Part shown: piece by piece, positions 35,992 to 49,438 of the stretch
Layout: every line of letters begins with the position of its first letter
Position numbering within the stretch: position 1 is the first letter of the stretch
Source: Siderastrea siderea
Taxonomy: Eukaryota; Cnidaria; Anthozoa; Scleractinia; Rhizangiidae
Assembly: GCA_964030785.1 (NCBI GenBank)
Contig: OZ034972.1
Location: forward strand, 11,533,319-11,597,318
Direction of reading: 5' to 3'
DNA length: 64,000 bases
The notes under the pieces: model-generated
What the model saw: only the letters and a program-made list of their open reading frames with translations
The model's database searches: none
What the model was told of the DNA's origin: nothing
Translations under genes and position numbers: made by a program

Positions 35992-38900
35992 CTAACATAC
36001 CGTTCTTCGTCCAGTGAGTAGGTATGTGGTGATGTCCCCCTTGCCTTTGACTGGAATGGTTCCTCTTCGTTCAAATGTGAAGAATTCATCAAGTAGTTCT
36101 TTAGAGGCTTCACTGACCTGTATTCTACCTTTTACTCCCGTAGAGTCCATTCTGCTTGCAATATTCACAGTGTCCCCCCAGATGTCATAAAGAAGCTTGG
36201 TTGAACCAATCACCCCTGCAGTGACGGGCCCCGCATTGAATCCAACTCGCAAGATAAACTTAAATCCCAGCATGTGCTCATTAAAGCGGTCCACTACTTT
36301 GATCATACCAAGTGCAAAGTCAACAAGCTGTTTTAAGTGGTCGTAAGGATGAGCATCTTTGTTGACGCAACCTTCTGGGTATAAACCAGATCCTGCCATG
36401 AATGTTGACCCATTCACTGTCTTGATTTTCTCAACTTGATTAAACTTGGTCTTATCTGACAGAAGGTCATCAAAGTCTCCAACAAGTTCATTTAGTACTC
36501 TGATACACTCTTTGCCACCCTCAAAGTTCTCCTCATAGAAGTCTGAGAAGTTGACAATCGATGCAAAGATTACTCCAACATTCTCATAATTTCGAGAGTA
36601 GTGGCTTGACACCTTCAAAGCATCAGCAACATGTTTTGGAAAGATGCTTTCCAGCAGCCAGGCAGCTTGCTCTTTGTGAGTCTGCGCTTTTCGTTTGTCT
36701 TTTGCGGCTTCCTCGTCTCCACTGAAGTTCCGACGCACACTCATCTCTAACTGACGATTTAGAGCACATACAAACACTAGCAACAGCCCAATACAGACCA
36801 TGATATCTGGGCCTAAACGACGATTTCTTTGTAGCAAATTGTCTTCAGTTGCTGGATTAAGAATGGGTTGAAATGCACAAAAGTCATCATAATTTAGCAA
36901 AATAATGTACGCAATAGAAAACACAGCTGCTAGTCCAGTCTTCATCCAAGAAGTGAGTTGTGTGAAGTTACAGAAATGCAGCAACGCAACTGCAAAGATC
37001 AGTGAATAGAAATCTCTTACTTGATTATTAGGTAGATCTCTACAGTTCATGAAGTTGGCGAAAAGTGTTCCCATGGGAAGACACATGAGAAGGGCTCCGA
37101 TAAGATGGCTAATAAACCACCCACTTATGCAGCCTACTATACTATTAACGCACGCAGAATACAAATGAGGAAAGGCACGAGCAACTGTCAAGAAACACAA
37201 TGTTACTTCTATAAGTAGCGAGATTGGTGACAAAATAATTACTGCCAGTGGCACAGGCTGGTAGAGAAGAAATCCCAGAATCATAATGACAAGATAGATA
37301 ATGTTAGAAAGTAGCACATCGATAAAGAAGTTTACTCTAGGAGATGCAAATGTTGTAACAGATGGATTGAGCAGCGTGCAATCCTGGCCCTCGTTCTGGT
37401 ATCTCTTCTCGAGATCAGGGTTATGAAATTGAAGTGTACATGCATTCATTGACCTGCGAAAATATTCATCACTCGGCCTTTCTTGGCTCATCAAGCTTAC
37501 TAGCTGCTGGTCATTATTGGTGCGTAATGTTCTCATTAATGCTTCATTCAGCGACAAACCCAAACCTTGTGAAGAACGTCTGTCCGCAGGTACTCTCCCA
37601 TTTGAATCTTCATCTTCGTCGTCAGATCTTATAGAAGCTCCTGAACAACTATAATATTCCATTTCAATGACGTCATGCTTGTTTTTAAGGTTACCTTTGA
37701 GCACCTTAGGACCACTGTCAGAACTGGAGTCACCTTGACTAGAAATGTTTGAGTCAGAGTTAATCATTACATCTGATGATGTCACCTGTTCTGAAATCTT
37801 AACATGCTTCTTTTCTTGGGGACTGCTTGGATGTGAAGAATTCATTTTCATTTTGACAGAGTTGAGGTTTGTTGACTTCTTTCCACGGCCACTGGGATGG
37901 AGAAGATTCATTGGTTTCTTCATACCATTTTTCCGACCTTCAATAAAATACGTTTTGATGCCTTCCAAGCCCTGATATCGTGAACTGCCATGACCATCCT
38001 CCACAATATAGTGGCCAGCAAGGAATTTCAGTGTTGTTTCAGTGATGTGGACACGACCAGGCAATCCAGCGGTTTCCATGCGATTTGCCAAGTTGACGTC
38101 GTTGGACCACACGTCAAACTTGAAGCGTAATGTACCGACTATACCACAAAGGACAGTCCCCGTATGGACACCCACTCGCATGTCCACTTCATTCTTTGTG
38201 TCCTCGTCAAACTCTTTGATTTGCTCCAGCATATCCAATCCCATCTCTACACAGTTGAAAGCATGATGTGCAGTAGATTCTGGGCAGCCAGCAACACAAT
38301 AGTAACAATCTCCTAGGGTGCTGATTTTCTCACAGTTGTTGATTTCCGTGAGGCGATCAAAACGACCGAACAGATCATTCAGAAGCCTTACTAACTGCTC
38401 AGCCGACTTGTTGGAGGACATCTTAGTGAAGCCGACAATGTCGGCAAAAAGAATGCTTACGTTCTCCATCCTATGCATTTGAAAAGGCCGGAACACCATC
38501 TGGCCTTTGTTTCGTCGCTTCTTTTTACCGTTCGAGCTGTCTTTGGGATCCTCTTCCGTTTCTTCGTCCAAACGAAGCAGATCTTTCGCAACAAGGTCTG
38601 GCATGACGGATCGAATCATCTGCTCTTTCACCTGTTTTTCCATTTCCAAGTCTCGACGCGCGACCACGCACTGACCGACCTTCCAGAATGTGCTACGCTC
38701 GCGTACTTGAGCCATGAAGAAGATCTGTATTCCAAAAAGGTGGATGCACATGTGTAGAACCAAGCGGCAGATTATTTCCACAGGTCGGCTGGGTATCTCT
38801 CTCTCGATGACGACATCGGAGAGGACTTCATGAGCGACCGAAAACGCCACAGTCATAAGAATACAGATGTACAAATGGTGCGAATGGATCATCGTGTAAA

Positions 38901-39441
38901 TCAACATGATCACACATGTACACATGCAGAATCGAGCCGGGTTCGAAAGAGCCATTGGAAAAGCGAAAAGGGAAAGTTCCACGGCGATCAGTAGCACAGA
39001 CGCAAACAACGAAACAAACGATGCACATTTCTTGAACATTCTGCTGAATTTAGTAAACAGTATCAGTCCGATGACTAAGGCGAGAACACAAGCGTCCCCA
39101 ATCAAAAGCTCTATCCCCTGGTCTCTACGCGAAACCGCAAAAAACGTCCCCCAAGTGACACACACAAGGCAAACGAATAACAAAGCGTGCACAAGACGCC
39201 TTTGGTTGTGATCGGTAAAACGTTGGAATTCTTCTTCCAAGATTTCCGAGTCAAAAGTGGGCTTCCACCATTGTGAAGATGCACGCTCAAAAAACAAGGG
39301 AATACATCCTTTTTTCTGCCGCGTATCGACTTGCGAGAAAGATCTTTCCTTCTTTACAGACGCGAATGACGGCTTTAATTCGACGCTCGCCGATTCAGGA
39401 TCCGTGCTAATGGAATACCCAGATCTTTCCTCACCGGCCAT
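35992..39441 (-). CDS. ADCY9: Membrane adenylyl cyclase, type 9-like
   Basis: Makes cAMP from ATP at the plasma membrane, downstream of G-protein-coupled receptors. 1,149 codons in one open exon. The chosen ATG is MAGEERSGYS at 39,441; the frame runs further upstream only through a non-ATG codon. LFFERASSQWWKPTFDS near residue 50 and the catalytic domains match vertebrate ADCY9 better than other classes. Residues 83-245 carry about six membrane helices, 325-505 C1a (ADIVGFTK with metal-binding Asp334; LGDCYY with Asp378), 506-690 a disordered C1b linker, 703-895 six more helices, and 925-1145 C2a (Lys1007, Asp1086, Asn1093, Arg1097 and the VKGKG lysines for ATP). Human ADCY9 has 1,353 residues. 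The final codons overlap a GTATGT donor-like site, so a C2b tail may lie on a later exon. Confidence 0.96.
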   Translation of the reverse strand: MAGEERSGYSISTDPESASVELKPSFASVKKERSFSQVDTRQKKGCIPLFFERASSQWWKPTFDSEILEEEFQRFTDHNQRRLVHALLFVCLVCVTWGTFFAVSRRDQGIELLIGDACVLALVIGLILFTKFSRMFKKCASFVSLFASVLLIAVELSLFAFPMALSNPARFCMCTCVIMLIYTMIHSHHLYICILMTVAFSVAHEVLSDVVIEREIPSRPVEIICRLVLHMCIHLFGIQIFFMAQVRERSTFWKVGQCVVARRDLEMEKQVKEQMIRSVMPDLVAKDLLRLDEETEEDPKDSSNGKKKRRNKGQMVFRPFQMHRMENVSILFADIVGFTKMSSNKSAEQLVRLLNDLFGRFDRLTEINNCEKISTLGDCYYCVAGCPESTAHHAFNCVEMGLDMLEQIKEFDEDTKNEVDMRVGVHTGTVLCGIVGTLRFKFDVWSNDVNLANRMETAGLPGRVHITETTLKFLAGHYIVEDGHGSSRYQGLEGIKTYFIEGRKNGMKKPMNLLHPSGRGKKSTNLNSVKMKMNSSHPSSPQEKKHVKISEQVTSSDVMINSDSNISSQGDSSSDSGPKVLKGNLKNKHDVIEMEYYSCSGASIRSDDEDEDSNGRVPADRRSSQGLGLSLNEALMRTLRTNNDQQLVSLMSQERPSDEYFRRSMNACTLQFHNPDLEKRYQNEGQDCTLLNPSVTTFASPRVNFFIDVLLSNIIYLVIMILGFLLYQPVPLAVIILSPISLLIEVTLCFLTVARAFPHLYSACVNSIVGCISGWFISHLIGALLMCLPMGTLFANFMNCRDLPNNQVRDFYSLIFAVALLHFCNFTQLTSWMKTGLAAVFSIAYIILLNYDDFCAFQPILNPATEDNLLQRNRRLGPDIMVCIGLLLVFVCALNRQLEMSVRRNFSGDEEAAKDKRKAQTHKEQAAWLLESIFPKHVADALKVSSHYSRNYENVGVIFASIVNFSDFYEENFEGGKECIRVLNELVGDFDDLLSDKTKFNQVEKIKTVNGSTFMAGSGLYPEGCVNKDAHPYDHLKQLVDFALGMIKVVDRFNEHMLGFKFILRVGFNAGPVTAGVIGSTKLLYDIWGDTVNIASRMDSTGVKGRIQVSEASKELLDEFFTFERRGTIPVKGKGDITTYLLTGRRTVC

Positions 39442-39830
39442 TTCGGGATAATAGAGAAGACAGCTTGCTTTTCGAGGCTTCCCCGGTTTGTTGATCGCAA
39501 AGTTCACGTCTAAATCATCTCTTTAACGTTTTCAAGTCATTTTTGAGGTGCTCGGGTCACCGCAACGTCAAACTACGACCCGACTACATGGGTGCACTCA
39601 TTCCGCGACATCGGTAGAGAGATCAAGGATTTCCCGAGCGAAAAACTCTCAAATTCAGCGGCTGTAAACTTCACCTGAAGAAAACATACACGCTCTGCTG
39701 AGGCCCTTTTTTTGAGGTTGGCGTAGATCACGTGATTGCGGTTCACACGTGACAGCTTTTAGAGGAGTCTAAGTGGTTGGGAGATTGGAGTTATTTCTGA
39801 AGGGTGGTGTTTAGTATAAAAGGGCAGCCA
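39442..39830 (-). promoter_or_regulatory. ADCY9 upstream region with two CACGTG E-boxes
   Basis: CACGTG cores sit at 39,729-39,734 and 39,746-39,751, about 290-310 bp upstream of the ADCY9 ATG. Such motifs bind bHLH-ZIP factors (MYC, USF, TFE families). On the plus strand a TATAAAAG at 39,815-39,822 could start a divergent transcript, but no gene follows it. The promoter role is inferred from position. Confidence 0.4.
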
Positions 39831-42075
39831 GTTCGAGATCTCATTACTCTATTTTTAGAAATTCTTCGCATTGCGGTCATGCATCCCAAACCACTTGGTA
39901 GAACGCGGAAAACAAATAGCTGTTATCGTGGTTTCGATTTGCAAAGCTGAAATTGTGCTCCGATTGCTCCGATACCCCAGCGGGGAGGGAAGCAAACAAG
40001 AACAGGAGAAAATAAAATCGAGGAAAGTTTCATTAGCAAGCCCTCTCCTACTCCATATATTTAGATCCAACGTAAGCGGAGAGTGTAAAACTCCCTGTAA
40101 AATCCCCTCCTTAATTAATGAAAGGTTGGCCTTTAAACCGGTCACATGTATTAAACGAAAGAGGCCACCTTTTACAAAGTCACAAAGAGTTGCTTTTATT
40201 GTTTTCACACGTATTAAACAATCATGATTAAACATTCAAATTCCACAGTCTCTCTTCACAAGTCACAAAGAGAAATTCTTTTTATGGATATTTGACTGTA
40301 ATGTAACTTTCCGACTTCATCGTTTCAAGGCCTTGACTGGGTCCTACGGTAGACGAGTTCACACCCGCACCAACAGGTTGTGTTGTCAGTATAAACTCGC
40401 GAAGGCGAAAAGGTGAAGATGGAATTTAAAGGGTCGACGAGAACATGAGACGGAGAATTAGCGGGTTTAGAGGCAGCTGAACGAATGGCAAAACCAATAC
40501 CACAATCCGAATTCTCAGCCACGCCGGCAAAGGCCAATAATAAGTGTCGTTTGTTTGACACTAAAATACGCAATATCCTCCATAGAACGCAGACATCAAC
40601 AACCAAAAGTCTATGGTTTCTAAAGTTCAAACAGAACATAAAGAAAAGGATATTCGCGCGGTGATTCTGTGTACCGGGAAAAGAGGAACAGACAGTTGAA
40701 CAGGCAGGGCGCTTCCCTTATTAGTCTATTTTTACTGGCGTGTTTTAGCGAGGCCGGATTTTGGTTCCCCGCCCGTTTATTTTTATTCCATCCTCTGGTT
40801 TACAGTGATCACAGGCCGCTTCATCATGTTTCGGCGTTATTGTTTTCAGTACCATAGCAGTGGGCAAAATAAAAATGCGGGTAATATGGTCGGTAATATA
40901 AAGCATAAATACACTTTTTTCAGTTTCATTTCGCCTCAGTTTTTCTGCCGGTTTTTTTTTCCAGTGATCATTTTTACACCGTCTTCTTTTTCGTTCAAGC
41001 AGTTTTACTAATCCACGACTAAAAAATCGTCCCGTCTTATCGATTTAATGCTTTTTTATGCTTTCATTCAAATTTGTTGAACGTTAGAAGCCAAGGTCAT
41101 TTTATCGGCGAAAACACTCAGTCACCTTGTTCGTTTTCCAGGCCAATATTTTGCAATCCAGCTCGAAATAGTTTCTTGGGATAAAAATAGCACCGACAGG
41201 AGGCAATACGTGTTTAGTCTGAACTAACATGAAAACACATTCTTTTTTTTTAACCCTAAAAACACTAACCTCACACCACCCTAATCGTCATTCCCTAGTC
41301 AAGCGCAAGCGGCCTTTTTGCCACATTTGTTGTTGTTTTGTATTTCTTTTTTTATATTATTTGACACATAATTTTGGGCTGCGTGATATTAGTCAGAATT
41401 CAGATTGACAGCATAAAATTACAAATTATAATTATGTTTTGTTTTTGAGGAAACTCGTGAAGTATCCCACGACGAACTTAATCTTTTACGATTTTATAGA
41501 AAGCCTTCAGACGGGTACGCATACAAAAAATTCGAACCTTAAACTATATTATTCCATTTCCAAGCTATGCTCGGATAATAAAAATAAATAAACAAAACTG
41601 TTTAGAAAGATCTACTGAAGTTTTCTTGACTACATTATATATTAAAATTTCCGGATGCCCGAAGGTTAATCTAAGGTTTCCGATCTTCGGAAGTTTTCCA
41701 AAGCGCCGAAATTAGAATTTCTTTTTTTGGCCATCCGCTTCCAAGGATTGGTTTCAAGACCCTTTAAAAGTTCTTAAACATTTCCTCAACTGAAAACGAG
41801 CCAGTAAAATTTATATGATAAGCGAAACTCATCCGCTAGCGAAGGCGACCGAAGATTCTCAAGTATTCTCCGAGTAAAAGCCGAAGATTCTTTGATCCCA
41901 CTCAAACCGCTAACTTTCTCTTGAGGCGTATTTTATTCGTGACAGAAGCATGTCATAATTTTTTCTAGAAAATTTGTAAAATGTTGGGGGCCGGGGATGA
42001 CCCCGAGTTTCCGATGCAACTAATTAAAATGTAGCGAGAACTCTGCGGCTTTGGCAGGGCTTTCGTTTGAGGCCG
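39831..42075. other. Intergenic, no gene recognised
   Basis: 2.2 kb between the ADCY9 upstream region and the foldback elements. Open frames up to about 125 codons occur near 39,855-40,235 on both strands, but with no similarity or consistent exon borders. 41,640-41,900 holds diverged CTTCGGA/CCGAAGA repeats. Confidence 0.55.
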
Positions 42076-42079
42076 GAGG

Positions 42080-42558
42080 CCGGACCACAGGACGCCCAAG
42101 CTCAAAATGAGAATACGATCGAGTTGCGAAATATGACCTTCGCTATAAGACTTTGTATGGGAAATTCACTTTGGTTCTCAAAATGCTAAAATAAAGTTAT
42201 GAATGTGGAAATAAACTTCGCTTACCTTAACATGGGGTTGTCTTTGTGTCTTGTTTGTAATTTGGGCGCAATTCGTGGCCGTTTTAGGCGAGTTTTTGAT
42301 TCGGTGTTATTCGCGGTGTTGTTTCTCGAAACACCGAACCAAAAACTCGCCTAAAACGGCCACTAATTGCGCCCAAATTACAAACAGGACACAAATACAG
42401 CCCCATGTTAAGGTGAGTGAAGTTTATTCCTACATTCATAACTTTATTTTAGTATTTTCGAGAACCAAAGTGAATTTCCCATACAAAGTCTTATAGCGAA
42501 GGTCATATTTCGCAACTCGATCGTATTCTCATTTTGAGCTTGGGCTGCCTGTGGCCGG
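42080..42558. mobile_element. Large foldback element, arms about 225-240 bp
   Basis: The left arm (about 42,080-42,308) and right arm (about 42,329-42,558) are near-perfect inverted copies around a loop of about 20 bp. Paired landmarks include GAGAATACGATCGAGTTGCG / CGCAACTCGATCGTATTCTC and the GCCTAAAACGGCCA blocks. It is likely a foldback or MITE-type transposon, with no coding content. Confidence 0.9.
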
Positions 42559-42728
42559 ATGTAGAGGTCGTTTGACATGTAAGGTCTGGCACTTTCACAC
42601 GAAATAATTATTTTCTGATCAAGTGTAAATAAACCGGATGGTTTTGTATTTGTTTATCAAAGATAGAGTTGAGCCTTCATGATTTTGCTCACTTATTACA
42701 CTTATGTAACTCATACAATAGGAAACGA

Positions 42729-42986
42729 ATAGAACCAAACTGAATGCAAGGCTAACTCTACCCCTGCTCTACGACAAAGGGCTGATTTATTTAATGGCCA
42801 ATATTTCGCTAACAAAATTAGCCTTCCTCAGAGCCAAAATTAGCCAAAATTAGCCTTCCTTTAGTATAGCTCTGGCCCTGAGGAAGGCTAATTTTGTTAG
42901 CCGAAATATTGGCCATTAACAGGAGTGCCATTAAATAAATCAGCCCTTTGCCGTAGTGCCAGCCTTGCATTCAGTTTTGTTCTATT
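42729..42986. mobile_element. Second foldback element
   Basis: About 258 bp. The termini are AATAGAACCAAACTGAATGC and the inverted equivalent. The arms share GGGCTGATTTATTTAATGGC and CTAATTTTGTTAGC. It lies 170 bp from the first foldback and is unrelated in sequence. Confidence 0.85.
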
Positions 42987-43039
42987 ACACTTGAAGTGAC
43001 GTCTGGCTCCAGCATCTCTACAACAGAGATGAGTTTTAC

Positions 43040-43958
43040 TAACATGCGAGCCAGCGAGCCATGCGAGTCATAGTGCGAGCCATGCGAGACATAGTGCGAG
43101 CCATGCGAGTCAAGCAAAAAATTTAAAAAATAAAAAATAAAGAAAAGAAATAAATAAAATAAGTATGCACAAGTATCAACAGGACTGTAACGAAGTCCTG
43201 GATTAAAAGAACATTCTTCTTTTGTCCACGTTAATCGTGCATGATCGAAATGCCTTTGACTGAACAACAGAAAAAAGACATAGGTCTGTAAGCTTCATTG
43301 CGGACTCATCTTTCATTAGTTCAGATGCTTAAGAATTTCTTTTCTTTTAGAGGTTGTGATTTATAATTGAAACGCAATATTTGTGCACCCCTCTAATAAA
43401 GACGCCTAGCCCCGCCAGCTTCCCCCGCCCCCCCCTCCCCACACCCACACAGAAGACAAAAATACAATAATAGAAAATATAAGTAAACAGACAATAAAAT
43501 GGAACAGCATCGGCAAAATGCCGCGAACTGTCGCAGCCGTGTTCTGAAAAGACTAATAGAGAATGCGTTACTTCCGGTAGTGTATGTAATCTGTAATCTT
43601 ATTAAATATCTTTTTCGCATGTTGATGTTTGCATGAATATCCAAAACTCGATTAATCGTTTTGTAATCTCTTTGACGTTATTTTTCGTCGAAATGTGCGC
43701 TCGTTTGATGTTCCAAGCAGCAAAACACAATGTATACATTGAGCCTATTAAACACGCAATGAGTATATTTACGGCATGCAGTACTATTTTACACGTTTTC
43801 AGAATCACGAAAGCGTCGCTATTTTTTACTTTATTTTATTTTATTTATATTGCTCAACAAAATGTTTTAAAAACATTTTCTAGCGTTAAAATCATGACTC
43901 GCATCCTGGCTCGCACTGTGACTCGCATGACTGGCATGGCTCGCTGGCTCGCACATTA
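43040..43958. mobile_element. Inverted-repeat element with minisatellite ends
   Basis: The left end has repeats of TGCGAGCCATGCGAGTCATAG (43,043-43,110) and the right end has the inverted form (43,893-43,955). About 0.8 kb of interior has no recognised coding sequence. The element spans about 920 bp. Confidence 0.65.
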
Positions 43959-44349
43959 GGCAGACCCAACAGAGATCCGGCAATACCGAACCAGTGCAGT
44001 TTATTTACGCGTCATGTGGACCTCTGCATCCAAAGGTTACATTTACATGCCAGGTCGGTTGGTCGGTCCAGGGAAAGCAGAAAAAGGCGTTTCAAAGAGC
44101 CCAATTTCAAAAATTTCTTGAGGGGCATGCCCCCGGACCCCCCCCCCTAGAAATTCGTGCCTTCGGCACTCATATTCACCTCCACGGCGCTCACGTCCGC
44201 TTGTTTCATCTATGAATCCGGTACTTTAAAATGTTATCGAAAACCCTGCTTTGGGAAGGGGAACACCCTGGAAGATGAACAGGGGAAGAAAGGCAAGGGG
44301 GGGGGGGTGGGGGGGGGAGAGGTAATAAAATTAAATTGCTTACAGACAG

Positions 44350-44464
44350 AAACATACATACATACATACATACATACATACATACATACATACATACATA
44401 CATACATACATACATACATACATACATACATACATACATACATACATACATACATACATACATT
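44350..44464. repeat. ACAT tetranucleotide microsatellite
   Basis: Uninterrupted, about 28 copies of CATA. Shadow frames (Tyr-Ile-His-Thr; Met-Tyr-Val-Cys) across it are artefacts. A poly-G tract precedes it at 44,298-44,318. Confidence 0.98.
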
Positions 44465-45079
44465 TATTCAAAGCATAAAAAAAACAAAGGTGAATATACA
44501 AAGGATGCTTTGAAAAGGGAGTTTAAGAGGTTGGCCCTATGTAAAAAACTCCCGAAAGAAAAGTCTTAAAAATATTCAATAAATAATAAAAATCTAATGT
44601 TAAAAATTTACATACAAAGGATAGTTAAAAATAAAACCAGTAAGGAATGAAAAGACAATACTACGAGATATTTCTGGTGGATTGAGGTAGGGCTCGGCCA
44701 AACTCTGGTTCACCAAGGCTGCTTGGAAGAATGAAAAGTAACAGCTAGTAATCGCCCAGACTTTATTGCTCTGGTTTTTGGTTTTTGGGTTAAGGATGTC
44801 ATTAGAATTGCTCGAGCGGTAAGAAAAGTCTGATTTGTAAGGCAATGGAAACTGAAGATGATTGAAAGTGAAGTCTAGAATTGTCAGTTTTTTATGAGGT
44901 ACAAAGTGGGCTTTATGACCCACATTTTTGCCATTGTTTGCCTTTATTACCCCATGCAAGTGAAAAACTAATTACAGTTTTATTTTATAAATCCGAATAA
45001 ATCACATTCTGTTGCCCTCCTAGACTTTCTCAAAAGTTGCGCTTCCGTGAAAAAAATTTTGAGCTCGACTTTAATATGG

Positions 45080-45226
45080 GGAAGTCTTTACCGGAAATAA
45101 CTTGAGGCGGAAATGACGTCATCGAAGTTCTTTCGAATCATACCCAGGCCCCCACCGTGGAACACCTGCGAAGAGATCGCCTGATTCTTTTCCACTTTTG
45201 CTGGTACGGCAACAAAACAACGTGAA
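45080..45226 (+). promoter_or_regulatory. UFM1 promoter/5' UTR with CRE and ETS-like sites
   Basis: A perfect CRE octamer TGACGTCA at 45,114-45,121 lies about 110 bp before the split start codon. It is bracketed by CCGGAAAT (about 45,091) and GCGGAAAT (about 45,107), which fit ETS cores. CRE/ATF6-type control would suit a gene of the ER-stress-linked UFMylation pathway, but binding is inferred. Confidence 0.45.
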
Positions 45227-48218
<2,992 letters not shown>

Positions 48219-48243
48219 AGTGCAAACTGGATTTAGACTTGTT

Positions 48244-48258
48244 AATAAATGGAATAAA
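48244..48258 (+). promoter_or_regulatory. UFM1 polyadenylation signals
   Basis: AATAAA occurs at 48,244-48,249 and again at 48,253-48,258, 26-40 bp after the stop codon. The 3' UTR would be very short. Confidence 0.7.
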
Positions 48259-48404
48259 AACAATGATTTTACTTGTATGAAAATTTACGTCTTCATAAAA
48301 AAAGGTTGGAATAGTCATTTATTAGCGATGATGTGATAGCATCTCCTGTATCTGGGTTGTGCCTCTAATTGAATTAGGATGATTTCCACTAAACATTCGA
48401 GTAA

Positions 48405-49438
48405 CAACAACAACAACACTTTATTTAGTCAGGGTAAACTAGAATTACGCAAAGTAATTTTCATCTAAGCCCTGCTAAAATAAAGAAAAAATAAATAATA
48501 ATAATATTGTAATGCTAATGTTAGTTTTAAAATACGTACCACTCAAGAAAGATATATATAATGTACAATACTATAAAATGATCAGAAGAAAAAAACAGCA
48601 GTCACTAGAATATAAAAGAAACACTAAAAACATGAGAATTAGACTAAGGTATGTGCGAGTCTGAATATAGGGAATTAAATGTCTAGAAGGTTGGAGAAGG
48701 CCATCTTTAGATAGTTCCTTTTCAACAAGGAAAGCAATGATTAGGTTTTAACATTATCCGGTAGCAAGTTCCATTCACTAGAAGTGAGGAAAGCAAAAGT
48801 GCGTTTGCCCGAGGTAGTGTTGGCTTTGGGGAGTTTCAGGTTCCTTGTGGATCCACATGTATTGATGTTATGTACCTTATTAAAAGGTAATATCAAGTCA
48901 GATAAATAACTTGGCGAGAGACCATTTAAAGCTTTGAAGACAATAGTAGCACGCACAAATTTATTTCTATCATGAATTGGAAGCCATCCGAGTTCCTGAA
49001 ATAAGGGTAACAAGGGAGCTTTGGATTCCCGATCTAAGATCAGTCTAGCAGCTTTCTTCTGTAAGTGATGAAACCTATCAAGATTTTCTTTTGATGTGTT
49101 GCCCCATACTATGCAGCAATAATCCATTAGTAACAGTCTAAGGCAGCTGTAGAAGGCTAGGCGGGCCTCATATGTCAGGTTGTGTCGAATACGTCGCAGG
49201 ATACCCAGTCGTTGGGATAACTTCTTACAGATGTAATCGATGTGCATGGACCAGCTCAGCGTTCGGTCAATATAAACTCCCAATAATTTCTCCAATGGTA
49301 TTGTTTCAATTTGGGATTGATTGATGGTCACACTGAGATGATCTGGAAGCTTTGACATTTTACTCGATGACGTCACAATCTTAGCCTTGGTTTTTTTTTC
49401 ATTCAGAACCATTTTATTTTCAACATTCCAGATAGCTA
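48405..49438 (-). mobile_element. 5'-truncated non-LTR retrotransposon
   Basis: 1,034 bp with GAGTAA on both sides (48,399-48,404; 49,439-49,444). The 3' end on the minus strand is a TTG repeat. It sits exactly where the related element at 59,341 is uninterrupted. The coding remnant is the C-terminal end of a reverse transcriptase of the CR1/Jockey type. Confidence 0.85.
48741..49420 (-). pseudogene. Reverse transcriptase C-terminal fragment
   Basis: Reads NEKKTKAKIV, LEKLLGVYIDRTLSWSMHID, CRLLLMDYCCIVWGNTSK-like text and LFQELGWLPIHDR, the familiar region after the catalytic palm of CR1/Jockey-like elements. The YADD-containing core and endonuclease are missing through 5' truncation. The open frame continues upstream into flanking sequence, which is not part of the element. 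Confidence 0.8.

Noticed and set aside
39442..39507. Extra 22 residues before the ADCY9 methionine
   Set aside because: The frame is open but begins at a GTG codon; the ATG at 39,441 is the first usable start and gives an N-terminus of plausible length.
39815..39822. TATA box for a plus-strand gene upstream of ADCY9
   Set aside because: The motif is good, but no open frame with support or exon structure follows within 2 kb; kept only as a possible divergent start.
44157..44569. Tyr-Ile-His-Thr and Met-Tyr-Val-Cys repeat frames
   Set aside because: Translation of the ACAT microsatellite on both strands.
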